A stretch of DNA of 64,000 bases, taken from contig JANVCC010000048.1 in assembly GCA_025345505.1 (NCBI GenBank), positions 4,012,640-4,076,639 on the forward strand, read 5' to 3'. A model generated the notes under the pieces. The model ran no database searches, was not told where the DNA came from, and saw nothing but the letters and a program-made list of their open reading frames with translations. Below are positions 49,013 through 60,665 of this stretch, piece after piece. Source of the DNA: Todiramphus chloris collaris. Taxonomy: Eukaryota; Chordata; Aves; Coraciiformes; Alcedinidae. Every line of letters begins with the position of its first letter. Positions within the stretch are counted from its first letter, which is position 1. The position numbers and the translations under genes were made by a program.

Positions 49013-49351
49013 AGGGAGCATCCAGCTATAGATTAAGCAGACTGAAGCTTGCTTTTGAAGAAAAAATATGAAGAGAAAGTATTTTTCTAGAGTAAGCTGT
49101 TTGCTTTCTATTTATCTGAGACATAATGAGGTACACAAGGTGCAAATAAACCCCTGTGATACCATTCAATGCCCAGAACACCACATTAAAGAGCACTCTT
49201 TATCAACTTTAACTTCCAATTTCTTCTTCCCAGACCATATTCTGCTCCCTGTAAAGACTGACTGAGGCTGATAGTCACGTAACTGCTGATAATACCAAGA
49301 ATTTGGCCTGCACTTTATCAGCAGCCCTCAAATCTCATTACCAGGTGGGTA

Positions 49352-49448
49352 GACATCATTATGTCTTTATCCTATTGGGTATAACAGTGCGCAGAGAAGT
49401 TCCTTGCTGAAGGGCCTACAGCAAGTCTGAAAGTGAAATTAAGGTCAG
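49352..49448 (-). mobile_element. MIR-like SINE fragment
   Basis: The words ATCATTATGTCTTTATCC, AGTGCGCAGAGAAGTT, CCTTGCTGAAGGGCCTACAG and CAAGTCTGAAAGTG follow in the same order as the antisense MIR 3' half (TTATCC..., GGCACAGAGAAGTGACTTGC..., CAGCAAGTCAGTGGC). The match is by eye to an ancient amniote family; an L2 3' end is the alternative. Confidence 0.45.
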
Positions 49449-51993
49449 TTGTAGCCTCATCATAGACACTCACATGTTGATAATGCTTCTGGCGTTGCAC
49501 CCGTGCAGTTATCAGGACCATTAACTGAACCTCCTTGTAGTGGGCATGGAAGGGCTTGTGACTAAGAACTGTCAAATGTACCTGTCCAGAAAGATGCTCT
49601 TTTGTCCTGAAAGATAAGAACTAAGCTAATGTTTACCTTATGCTTGAATTTCAGGCTTTTCTCATGTTTCATGTTGATGTCATATTTTACTTTTTGGGGT
49701 GTAGTGGGCCCACACAAAGTATTTCTTCTTCCTTAGAAAATTCAAGAGTACAAGACACCTAAAACTGGAAGTGTTGCTAAAGCCAGTACATATAATCTGA
49801 AGTAAACCAAGCATTGCAGTTGTATCCACTATAGAAGACTCATGGAGAGAGGCAATAAGAGGGAATACTGAGACTTGCATCTGCCATCATGCTTTGACAG
49901 TGATCTAGCAAAATCTAGTAAAGTTTTTGTTACTATTTAGATTGATGAGGTTTATTTCATTTCTTTGTCATCCCTTTGTAGGATCAGGCAGATCTTTCTG
50001 TTTATCTATGCAATTGTTTTATTTGTTGGCATTTTTGTTTCTTTGTTTCTTTTCCAGGAGACATCTATATTCATTAGATCTCTAAGTCTTTTTCTTTAGC
50101 TTCTCTAGCTATGAAATACAAGAGATAATCCCTCAATTTATTCCAGTTTAGGAAAAAAAATCAACAGAAGAATGGCTCAGGATATGTCATAAGATTTATT
50201 TCCACTTCAGTATTTTAGACAACAGATGATCCATTTACGAAGCAGTGATCTGTGTCTAAGACTGGACTTCCCTGACAAATGGACGTACAAGGGAAAGCTA
50301 CACATTCTGGGTATGATTTCTGATTACCTATGACAGGTACCTGAGGGTGCCTGTCTCTTTTATAGTCTGAGAATCTTTGTATGGCTCTTTCTTAAAGAAA
50401 GTCCTGCTGGATTGAGCTAAACTGATAAACTTTAGGGATGAAATGAGCTCCTGATTGTTGCCAAGAAAAATGGTGTGATGTTTGGCTATGTTATTAATCT
50501 TGAGAAAATGCTTTAGGGTAAAGAATTATTGTTTTGAATATAGCTGAGCACTTCTGAAAAAAGAAAAGTAGAAGAGTTGAGATTAGTAGAAGAGAGATGA
50601 GTTTAAAAAGAAGAGAGGACTTTTTTTTTTTTTTTTTTTAATTCAAGCTGCTTAAAATACGTTTAAATGTCTGTTCCTCATGTAGTGTCTAAGATAAGCT
50701 ACAGATAGTCACTGTTACCAAGAAGGTGAAGGTGCAGTGAAAACACCACCGGGGGAATTAATTTCAACCTATTATTCTTCAGCATGTATATTGTTCACAG
50801 TATAATTCTATTACCAGTTACTGTACTGAAATGGAGCAGGCAGAGCCAATTGGAATATAGGGATCTTGAATAGGTGCTCACAAAAGCACATTCATTTTCA
50901 GCCACTATGCAATATGCAAATGTATTCACTGTGATTTGTAATTGACCTTAAAACTTACTATCTACATGCCACAATTCCCGTATGGTGAGGGCTGTTCTCA
51001 GTTTTCCCACCAGTTTGACAATAAAGCATCTCATCACAAAAGTTTCATAAGCATAGAAATCAGTAAGCAGTATCTTTAGAATTTTTTTCCTTGCTATTTC
51101 AGAATTTGCCCTAATTCAGGCTTGTAATTACATGGGCCTTGTGACATTCCTCAGTCCAGGATATAGCAATGACTGAATAAATAGAAACAATTCCCTTTTC
51201 TGGTTTGTAGGAATAGAGCCATTTGAGTGGGCACATGAGATTCCTCTGATGCACAACTGATGTACATAGTGTTTGGTCATAGTGGGGCAGAAGTAAACAG
51301 AATACTCTTTCACCACCTCTTGGGGTTCTGGTGAGATGCAGAAAGGGACAAGGATGGAGAAATCTGCTGCCATATTCCATGGAGTGATAGCAGAGTAAGT
51401 ACACTGGTAGAGAGAGTATTGGCTCTGGATGTGAATACTTGGAGGGAGTGGTACTGGAATTCCTGCCCTGACTTAACTACAGATGATGTTCAGGTGCATG
51501 GCCATAATGTGACCCTCTGCAGAAGCACAGGCTACGTGGATTAGTGCTAAAGGAAAGGGCTGCACCTCTTTACCTCTGGCCTTCTATATGTATGACTACA
51601 GTAGAATGAACATCATGATGGATTTCTTGCTTTGATGTTCCTTCCTACCCCACCCCTAAATAATTTTGTTCCAACCCAACAGTACTACTGGGGGTAGAAG
51701 AGGAGATGAAAATGGCACCAAGCCATGCTGCCAAGACACTGACTGACCATGGTAAGACCTGGAGATAGCATCAGCTCCATCGTGCACTTACTGAGTACTG
51801 ATGTCTTTCTCTGCCTCTTTCGACAACCGAGTACAAGCAGTTATTGAAGTAATCTGGGGCAATGGGTAGAAGGCACCTTTTACAGAATGTGAGCATTTCC
51901 CTGTTTGTGGAGGTCTGATAACCTGGAAATGCCCTGATCATTTTATTCAGGGAGTGTTTTTCCACAATCTTTCCTTCATATTTTGAACATTTA
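49449..51993. other. Unique noncoding sequence
   Basis: No gene was recognised. A T19 run is at 50621-50639. Overlapping open frames on the minus strand at 51111-51404 and one at 51771-52082 show no domain; the latter runs out of the CR1 tail. Confidence 0.6.
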
Positions 51994-52099
51994 GAACAAC
52001 CTGGTCTTGTGGGAGGTATCCATGCCCATGGCAGGCAGGTTGGAACTAGATAATCATTAAGGTACCTTCCAACCCAAACCATTCTATGTTTCTATGAAT
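51994..52099 (+). mobile_element. CR1 3'-end fragment
   Basis: The sequence contains AACAACCTGGTCTTGTGGGA, GGTATCCATGCCCATGGCAG, GGTTGGAACTAGATAATC, CCTTCCAACCCAAACCATTC and TATGTTTCTATGAA, the plus-strand 3' UTR and octamer end of an avian CR1. Only about 105 bases remain, with no ORF2. Confidence 0.92.
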
Positions 52100-53362
52100 T
52101 TTTGATGTGAAAAGTTCTGCTTGACACAGTGAACTTTTGAATGGCCAAGATAGTTACTATTCTCTTAAGCAAAACTATTCTGTCAGACTATGAAAACTAC
52201 TCAGCTTACCAGGAGATTCACTAAGGGATAATAAGAATAGAGATCTAAATTAACTAAGACATTTGCAAGCCAATATCTGCCCAGTGTTTCTGGAAAATTA
52301 GAAATCAAGTAAAGAAGGCCAGCTATCCAAATTTTCTTATCCCAGCTATTTAATTTGCTAAGCATACTTGCATTGTGTTTATATTGTATGCTGTATTGTA
52401 TTTTACAGGAGCTTGTAATATTGTCTCTTTGTAGAAAGGAAGTTGTTAAACAATTGTCCTTTTACATCTGTCCGCTCAAGGCTATTCAGATTTATTCTAG
52501 TGGAAGCTGAACCTTTCAACTATTTCCTCACATTCATCTGTCTTATCCCTCCCACGATAGACACAGAGGCCTCCAAAAAAAAAAAATCTAGAGACTTTCA
52601 CGAATGACAGGTTACTATATGCAGTTGTGAACTGCCCACATCATACCCAATACAAATAAATAGATTAGATATTCTCTGATTATAAGAAACCTTGGCAGAA
52701 AAATTCTGTTATACGTTTCTCCCACAGTAGATACTCCAAGGAACCAAAATGATGACGTATTACACATTCTGAATAGTCTGGTTTGTGCCTAATGTAGGAC
52801 TCACTTGAATATTGAAGCTTTGAAAGTTTGATTCAGGCTGATAATAAATGACTTCATATTCCACTAATAAGAGATTGTGGGAAAGGGGGAGAGAACAGAA
52901 AAGATAATGAAGAGAGAAAATGCGGAGACTGAAAAATGAAGGGAGGAAGGTTCATCCATCCTTATTACTTACACAAAAGTTAAAACAGGATAGGAATAAC
53001 TGTTGAAATATAGACTAAAAAAAATTGGTTTCTCTCAGCTCTGCAGAAACATTCCTGATAATTTGTACTTCACACAGGAAGTCATAGCCACATATGTCAT
53101 TTTGAGAAATTCAGACTTCTGAGAGCTGAAAAGTTCCTCTATTTTTCCAGCATAATACAGCTATGGTGCTTTAAATTATAAAGGAGTAAGTTGGGAATAA
53201 AAGGCTTGAGTTCAGAGAAGTTTGTCTGGATTTACATTCTTGGAATTGAAAGTCCTGTTGGTGAAAAGCCATCAGATGTTACATGTATTTGTTCCAAAAT
53301 GCAAGAGGGCTGATGGTTATATCCACAACCCGAGTAATGAGACCATTTCTTCCATTTTTCAG
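52100..53362. other. Unique noncoding sequence
   Basis: I see nothing recognisable apart from short A runs (for example near 52577). A purine-rich stretch lies at about 52875-52955. Confidence 0.6.
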
Positions 53363-53536
53363 GGAACAAATAATTTGCATGATATTGTCTTTCATTTATT
53401 TCGAGTAACAATGGACAAACACTCTGAAAATGTCAGGAAGGAGACACAGCAACAGGGCTCTGGCAACGGCAATGCATTTAGTGGCTCTATTAATAAACTA
53501 ATCAAGGCTGAAGAATGGGTTCAGGCACTGACCTGA
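53363..53536 (+). other. Candidate terminal coding exon
   Basis: A very good acceptor (CCATTTCTTCCATTTTTCAG) is followed by 57 open codons and a TGA. The predicted peptide starts GTNNLHDIVFHLFRVTMD, continues through KHSENVRKETQQ and a Gly/Asn/Ser stretch, and ends KLIKAEEWVQALT. The same frame is open upstream of the acceptor to 53222 (104 codons in total). I recognise no family. A poly(A) signal close to the stop was not found; the nearest AATAAA words seen are at about 54570 and 54712. A chance open frame is possible. Confidence 0.2.
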
Positions 53537-54783
53537 GACTGCACAGCCCCTTCCCATATTAGAATGCTCTGTCAGGCATGGTGTGAGCCACAGTTGCATC
53601 CTAAAATCCATCTGGGCCACGAACAACCTGTTTTGGTTCAGGGTAAGAGAGTTTAACTATGTGGGTTTATCTGTGTCATGCTTCTACCTTCCATGAAGCT
53701 TGGAGAACCAGCCATAGCTTGTTTTATTTAGTGTTATAGAAGTCAGTGAAGTTACTTGAGGGTCACTGATGGAAAATGAAGCACACACACCTTGGGAAAG
53801 GATCAGTGCTTGGCAACAACTCTTTCTCCATATCAGTAAACACCTGGAAGCCATTTGATGAGGGAACGGAGAAGTTTCAGGCCAGTTCCCACTTTCATTA
53901 ATTGCTGGAGTATTTTTTTCCTGCTGTCTTTACGTGTGAACACAACAGGCTAAGATAAACCCCACTGTCACTGCAGGTTTCTTGGGGATGGGTGTGAAGG
54001 CTAAAAGAGAGAAGCTGTACCTAGTAGCAGAGAAGCAGTCTCTTGAAATCCCTCTTTACACAAGAAAGAGGATGACCTGACAGTTGAGGGATTTCTGTAT
54101 TGACCCAGGAGTTGGTAAAAGGCAACTTAATGGAGCAAGACACTTCCCACAAACCTCTGACACTTCCAGACCCAAGGAATAGACGTATGTGTCACAAACA
54201 CGAGGATGCTGCTAACACCCACATAGCCCTGGGAGAAAAATGCAAAGGAAATCCAAAAATGCTGGCCTTGACTCCTTTCCTCATGGTCTGCCCGTACCTA
54301 CCCCACCGTGGTTCTCTGCCTTGCTTCTTCCCCAGAGCCTTATCCTGACTCCACAGCCCAAGAAACAAGCACTCTCATCAGGCTGTGGCACCTTTGGCTG
54401 TTGGCTCTGGCCAGGAGCACCATCCACCCATCTGTCCATCCCTCCTTCCCTCCCTCCCCTTCTGCATCCATGGGGTTTCTTCAGTTTGTAAACTCTTTGG
54501 GGAAGCAACTGCTCATCTGCTTATGGCGCTAACGGACACTGTTCTTGGCCAGCCCCAAGCCACAATCAAAATAAATGTGAATAACAACAATAGTGACAAA
54601 CAACATCAACGTTAGTAATGACAATAATAATTATTACTGTTATTATTATACAGTCTACCAGAACGACTTGGTAATTATTTGCATAATTTGTATATATAAT
54701 TTGCATAAGCAGAATAAAAGACTGTTCCCATATCTGGAGAAGATCTCGACTATAATGTTTTGTTCCCTGTATGTGCCAAGGAT

Positions 54784-54803
54784 TCCCACTGGTGTCAGTG
54801 GGA
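54784..54803. repeat. Short perfect hairpin, old dispersed motif copy 2
   Basis: TCCCACTG and CAGTGGGA are exact reverse complements around a four-base loop. A related word, AATCAGTGGGAGTCCC, follows near 54850. The word resembles the motif at 25410 and 60184. Confidence 0.5.
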
Positions 54804-55320
54804 GATTTTTTTCCTTACTTATTCTCAAAACCAATTGCTCTGATGACAGAAATCAGTGGGAGTCCCAATAACATGTGGCTTCATCCAGTGGGGTTCTGAA
54901 GGTGCTTTGCTACCTTTATCTCCAGTCAAGCTCTTTTTACAGAGGAAGGTACTCAGCACTTTTCAGAAGCTTCTCTTGATGTGCAGGATTGAACCCCTCA
55001 AGACAGCTGTCTTTGGGCTCTGACTATGCAAAGCTGAGCAGAGAAATTTTTTTTTTCTTCCTCATTTTAATTGTCTATTTACAAAACAGATTTCAGCAGC
55101 TCAAGAGCATTTATTGTCTAATGGAGAAAGCCGCAGTGGGGGGCTTTTTGGCTCTCAAAGAGTGAGAGCCTCATCATTTGCAGAGGGAAGAAGGTATAGA
55201 TTAAACACACAGGGCAGGGCAAGGAGCTGGGGTGACTTACGGAGGTGTTTGCAGAGTGCTCTTCCAAAAAGCCTGGCAGTGCCTCCAAGCTCCCAGGCTC
55301 GGGGGGGAACAAACACTGTT

Positions 55321-55385
55321 ATTTCAATTTTGTGGAGCAAATAGACTCTGAGAGGCACCAAATGACTGTAGCAACATGCGCTGTC
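55321..55385 (-). mobile_element. Possible MIR-like SINE fragment
   Basis: TTTCAATTTTGTGGAGCAAA, TAGACTCTGAGAGGCACC and AAATGACTGTAGCAACATGC follow the order of the antisense MIR block (CATTTTACAGATGGGGAAACTGAGGCAC, AGTGACTTGCCC). The match is diverged. Confidence 0.35.
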
Positions 55386-55744
55386 ATTTCAAGGGGGTAG
55401 TTTTTTGGGCTTCTTGCACAGTTTTTCAGTTTGGAAGTTCTTGCAGTCTGGACTTGTGTCTCCTTGTGAGGGGTGTAGCCCCTCTATGGTATTGGGACAC
55501 TTTGCTCCAAAAGCAGGGTGGAAATTAAGTTAGGAGGATGTTAAGGAAGGGACTGCCATATGAAAAGCTGACATTATATGGAATGTCAAGGCAGAAACTT
55601 CAGGTTGCCACAGAAGAGCCCTTCCAGGCTTAGGATTTGCGGTTTAATGCTGCGCTGGATTCTCATAGTTGGACTTGCAGGCAAACAAGAATCAGCCTGA
55701 GAGCTTCAAGATTGTAATGCAAACCCTCAATGCCCAGAAAGCTC

Positions 55745-55797
55745 AGGGCCCTGCTCTGCCCCTCCGTTAGCCCTCCCTGGGCTGGGAGCAGGGCTCT
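55745..55797. repeat. GC-rich 12-bp stem-loop
   Basis: AGGGCCCTGCTC (55745-55756) pairs with GAGCAGGGCTCT (55786-55797): 11 Watson-Crick pairs and one G-T/G-U position, with a 29-base loop rich in C. It stands out in an otherwise AT-rich region. Confidence 0.7.
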
Positions 55798-56715
55798 CAT
55801 GGGCACTCATTGCCCCGCTGCTCTGGGTTACCATCCTGCTGCCGGGGAGCCCGACAGAGTCAGATGAACACATGGTATAAACCCTCTTCATCTGTCCCAA
55901 TACCAGCCAGGGTAGATTATACTGCAGGCAAAGGCACGTTTTCAATGTTTACTTTCTTGTTGAGTAGTCACCACTCCTTTTTGCTTCTGGAAGTGCTCTG
56001 GCTCTGTGGTTGGAGAAGAGTGTTAGCAGAAGACAGGCTGCAGTCCTGCTAATCTAAACACGTTATTACATATGGCCAGGCCAGGTCTTTCAGGGTTCTG
56101 GACCTCCTGAACTTCTTTAACCCAGCTCTGGGCAAGTCAGAGCTTGCTTCCACTGCATGCAAATGCGTCTGCACACGGGGTGGGAATTCCAGCTGCTTAA
56201 GTCTGAAAGCTCACAGGAGAGAATTCGTTGCGTGATGCTAATTTTTCTTTTGTCTCTGTAAAACTAGCCAACTTACCTTGATTGTGAGGACCCTCCACAG
56301 ATCCTCAGAAAAGTTACTTCAAATTAACGATCTGTGTCCGTGAAGAAAAACATAGTGAACTTTCTGACTATAAACCCAGATCTACTCACAGTGTTTGTGT
56401 TTTGTATCTGTATTATGGCCACAATAAGGATGATTTTGGCTTGTTTGCCTTTTTGGTTTTTGTGATGGCAACCCTTTTAACCTAGCTATTCATCCATCTC
56501 AATAATATCTTTACTATCCTTCATAAATCAGCAACTGTCAGCGGCAGGGTTAGGCTGGTTTTCACAAAGGTGACATTGCTACCCCTGTCCTCACAACTCC
56601 TTGCCCTGGGGAATGTCTGGCTATGTGCCATTTGTTCCACCCGAGATTTTGGTTTGAATACTGACAGATGATCTGGGAGGGAAGATGTTTCTGAATCATT
56701 ATTCACCACCTTCAG

Positions 56716-56800
56716 ATAACAGTGTATGCCCAGGAGAAGAAGATTTTTATCTCTTACCTGTACATTCAAAATGTTGATTCAGCTTTAGTGGAAGACAAAG
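56716..56800 (+). other. Candidate coding exon (85 nt)
   Basis: CACCACCTTCAG precedes it and GAAGACAAAG then GTAAGTAAC ends it, a near-consensus donor. Frame 1 is open for 28 codons and reads ITVYAQEKKIFISYLYIQ then NVDSALVEDK. The interval begins at phase 0 and ends at phase 1. The acceptor is weaker, with a short pyrimidine tract. On the opposite strand an 82-codon frame overlaps it. No family was recognised. Confidence 0.18.
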
Positions 56801-59800
56801 GTAAGTAACCCGCACACCAACTCTGGGAAAACAAGAAATCGCTGTAGATTGTTCCCCATTTCTCATCTTATGTATGTTCTCATATACAGAGAGGTTATTC
56901 CCAAAGCCATATCATTTTCTTTTCTTGTAACTGAAAAAATAGCTTAGTGCCTTCAAGTCAGAAAGGAATCTGCTTCACAATTTTTTCTCGAAGTAAATAT
57001 CCATTTTTTTTCTGCTGCTCTCCTGGTAATAGCTTAGCTTTCCAGAAAACAGCTTCTCTTCACTGTATTGCTAACTTCAGATTACCAATGCCAAACTGAA
57101 CACAGGTGTCCACACAACATTGTTTTGGCATCAGGGGTCAGAATACGATTGCATTTTTAGATTTTATATATGAAAGAATTATCTGTATTTGTGGAATCAG
57201 TTTGGAGGAGCAGGGGAATGCAGCCTTTGTGTCCTGTATTGAAAGACTAATCCTTAGGGCTTGATTTTGTGTGTAACCTTGTTTTTTTGCACCTGCACAA
57301 ATGTAAATACATGTCTAGCTATTATACCTGATTGCTGGCTAATTATGCATGTGAGAAGGGAGATGGGGGAGGGCAGAAAATAGATATTAAAATATATTTT
57401 TCCTTGGTGTTTTACAGGAGCGTAGCTATTTCCCATATAAAACCATGTACAATAGGAGACTTCTGGCAGAGAAGTAAGACATAGAGCATATGAATACCAT
57501 TACAAATATTAGTTTATAACCATGGCATCTGAATAAGTGAAAGCATGCTAAATATTCACCCAGCCAAGCTTTAAAGCCAATTAGTCTTGATTTTTCTTTT
57601 CTTCAAATGTTCATTAAGTGCTAAATAATAAGACACATACATGTTTCGGTACCAAAGGTATAGCAGGTTATTTTGTTCCTTAAGCAGGACTCTTTGCTCT
57701 AGATCTGTGTTGTTCTAAAAGTCCTTGTCCTCACACAAAACAACCGTGTGTGGATTAGAGATGGTTTGCTATCCTCAACACTAAATCACAGCTGCATTCA
57801 AGATACTAGAGGGAGAGGAAAGATAGAAAAGATTGCATTAGGGCTCCTGTATTTTTCTTACTCTGGAGAGGTTAAGAAAAAGGAAGAAACGAGAGAGAAA
57901 CTTTGTGTTTGTTCAGTAATGGAGAACACATCCATGAGAGCTGAGCTAATGCTCCCAAATACACTCATTTTGTCTGGCGTTACGTAGAAGGCATTTTCAG
58001 GGATGCCATGTTACTAAGTCCTCAAATCCATTTACTGTGGCCTGGAACAGTTGTTGATTTCCATTTCAATAGTTATTAGGGTTTTTTCTCCAGTCATCAG
58101 TGAAGCTTGAAATAAATACATTTTATTAGAGTTGGCAAGTCTGAGAACAGATGTGAGATCTCCCATAATCTAAAGGCAGGGAACCCATGGGACAGCAGTG
58201 TTCAGGATGAGGGCTGTTTTCTTCCATAAAGCATTGGCTGTGAAAATTCTCAAAGCGTGTGAGGTCTGCACACATTTCAGATATGCAAAAGGAGAAGTGA
58301 AAGGTATTTTACATAGTTTGTGTCCTTCTTGTTTTATTCTGTTAATACACACTGAGGTATAGTACACTCAGCCATGATGCATTTACTTGCACTTGCTTGT
58401 GATGCCTTGCCCAGACTGCACAGAGATTTTACACTATTAGACCCCAAAAGCAAGACCCATAAATCGCAGAGAACATCTGTTATTCCCTTGTGGCAAGGGT
58501 CTTAAAAGAGTGTCTTCTGAGCATCCTTGTTGTATGTCATTTATTACAAGTGGGCCCTCAGCCTAGAACAAAAGAGACCTCCTACATCCTCTTCCCGAGG
58601 CAGCAATTAACTGACCTCATCTTCCCGCCCCCTTCATCAGCCCCCACAATCAATTATACCAATCAGCCCTTCTGAAGAAGAGAACTGGGCAAACAGGTGG
58701 ACCATTATTCTAAATCAGTTTGGTCACTTAGAAAAAAAGTTCAATACAACAGGGTACTTATGCAATAGTGGCTGCAAGTGTAGAGAAACTGATTCGTGTA
58801 AGGGTATATGATTACAATGATCGTTATAATATTTCATTTATTTTGGGGGTTTTATTTTGGCTTGGATTTTATTTTGGTTTGGGGTTTTTTTTTTGTTTGG
58901 TTTGTTGGAGTTTTTTTGTTTTCGTTTGGTTTTGGTTTTGGGGTTTTTTTGGGTTTTGATTTGTTTTGGTTTGGTCCTGAAGACATGTTTCCTGTGTGTA
59001 AAATAAAACATCATCAAGCTTTGAGATCTTTCCAATTTACTGGACAGACTTCATTCAAGTAGTAGTAATTCTATATGCTTGTTGCTGGCCTCTCAAAAAA
59101 ATTCTCTTGGTAGGATCATATAGCTCTTAATTATTGTCAAGAACGTGTGGATAGAGGCTGACTTCAGCCCATGGGGTTAAATAGTAATAGGGTAAAAGGC
59201 AGCAGAATATGGTTAAGTGCAGCAGAAGTACTTTTGATCCCTAGACAGTCTTGGGCCACAGTGATGAGCATGTGAACTCTCTGTCATTCAGGTGGGAGAA
59301 GCAATTATGTTTCTCCCTGGAAAAAGACAGCTGAAACAATAGATGCTACTGTCCAAATCACTGTCCTTGGGGCAGGCATTGAGTAAAGGAGAAGAAGGGG
59401 AGATTTCCTGAATGGGAAATAAACATTGCTTTGATTATGTGAATGCAAAAGTGGAAGTAGCCTAGAGAAAAGGGGAAGATCACTGTCCACATGGTCTTGG
59501 GAGAAAACAAAAAAGAGAAACAAGGTCCTTTGGTCATATAACTGACAGTACCTGGATTTGAATTCCTGGACAAGAGAATATTTATAGTGGTCTTAATAAA
59601 AATGAAAATGGAAAAATGAATATATAAAAGCAAAAAAAGTTGATTTCTTTCATCAGTGGTATCACAACAAAAGTATTACCGAGATCTAAAGTACCAAGAA
59701 AAATACATGATAGATGCAGGAATGAAATTGTTAAAGAGTATTTCCAGATTTGAATTAGAGAAATCACTTCCATATATTTTATGTGTTTCCTTTCTTGTTT

Positions 59801-60183
59801 CTGTGCAGTTTTAAGCTTACAATTAATTTAAGCTGTATCAATACAGCTGCATGTGGGTATAAGAGATTGTGTGCATGTGATAAACAGAAAACCGGTACCA
59901 TGCCGAGCATAGTGTGCACACACACACCTTTGATTCATGCTGTGGATTGTACCTCAGATCTCTGAGAACTAATGCAAAAATAATAAGTGTCCAGCTTTGT
60001 ATCATTTTCCAGACAGTCAATCTTTTAGTAAAGTAATAAGTTTACTGACTGCATCCTTCTCGGCTGGCTTAAATGACTTCAATACTCAAAATGTCCTTTC
60101 TCAGCCTCCACTGTGAAATATGGGAAGTAGGAAAGTAGCTGTTTCTAATCTGATTGTTTCAAAGTCCATTCTGAAATCTGTGC
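56801..60183. other. Unique AT-rich noncoding sequence
   Basis: I see no gene. The G/T-rich tract at 58837-58976 is listed. Minus-strand open frames at 59305-59773 are Phe/Ile/Leu-rich because the plus strand is A-rich, and are not supported as coding. Confidence 0.6.
58837..58976 (+). repeat. G/T-rich low-complexity tract
   Basis: The plus strand is composed almost only of G and T here, with many GG, GGGG and TTTT blocks (for example GGTTTTGGTTTTGGGG). This strand asymmetry could support two-tier G-quadruplexes. The Phe/Trp/Gly-rich and Lys/Asn/Gln-rich open frames on the two strands are products of composition. Confidence 0.85.
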
Positions 60184-60240
60184 CCTGCCAAATCAATGGC
60201 AAAACTCCAACAGACTTAAGTGGAGCCAGGATTTTATTCA
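60184..60240. repeat. Old dispersed motif, copy 3
   Basis: CCTGCCAAATCAATGGC, AAAACTCCAACAGACTTAAG and TGGAGCCAGGAT form the fullest version of the recurring word in this window. CTCCA (60205-60209) and TGGAG (60221-60225) can pair. It shares the TTGACTTCA(A/G)TGGAG-like core with the copies at 25410 and 54784. Confidence 0.4.
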
Positions 60241-60576
60241 TGATCTGGATACTCTGGCTAAGGAAGATGTCACTGGTTTTGTAACTAAAGTCTCAATATA
60301 CTGGAACACTTTTACTATGAATGAGCCTGTCTTTGTGCTTTATTTGAACTAAATATCTAATGGAAATAGGACCCCAAAATTGGAAGCTGTCACTGCAGTT
60401 ACATTGTACAGTCTTGGTATTTTGAGTGGATTCACTGAAGCTTGCCTAAATATTTTCTACTGCATTTGTTAAGTTGCATTATTATTACTCATGCTGTTAG
60501 CAATATCAAGTGATCTCAACTTTGCAGAAAACACCCAGCTCTTATTTCCAAAGCACTCAATTTCGCAGCAGGTAAG

Positions 60577-60665
60577 TACGTTTTATAGACATGGAAACAA
60601 AGGGGGCAAATCATCTTTCTTCAAGGACAAGAATTCGTGTGGTTCATGTCCTAGTCTAGTCCAGC
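60577..60665 (-). mobile_element. MIR-like SINE fragment
   Basis: GTTTTATAGACATGGAAAC, AAAGGGGGCAAATCATC, TTCTTCAAGGACAAGAATTC and GTGTGGTTCATGTCCTAGTC follow the order of the antisense MIR 3' half (TTTTACAGATGAGGAAACTGAGGCAC ... GACTTGCTCAAGGTCACACA). A consensus-looking splice donor (CAGCAG then GTAAGTAC) lies at its edge. Confidence 0.45.

Larger units (their letters stand above)
53537..56715. other. Noncoding, with MIR-like piece, hairpins and a pyrimidine tract
   Basis: No gene was recognised. A C/T-rich stretch at about 54420-54480 (CCATCC, CCTTCCCTCC) yields several open frames on both strands that I treat as artefacts. AT-rich AATAAT/ATTATT words at 54620-54655 form imperfect inverted repeats. 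A MIR-like fragment (55321-55385) and a GC-rich hairpin (55745-55797) are listed. Confidence 0.55.

Noticed and set aside
55155..55371. Minus-strand frame ending at a donor (GTAAGTCACC)
   Set aside because: Its upstream half overlaps a MIR-like fragment and the acceptor is poor in pyrimidines.
58837..58976. TTTTGGGG-like words as a possible interstitial telomere
   Set aside because: The vertebrate telomere unit is TTAGGG; no TTAGGG array is present and the words are irregular.
58768..59062. Phe/Trp/Gly-rich frames and an antisense Lys/Asn/Gln-rich frame
   Set aside because: Produced by the G/T-rich low-complexity tract.
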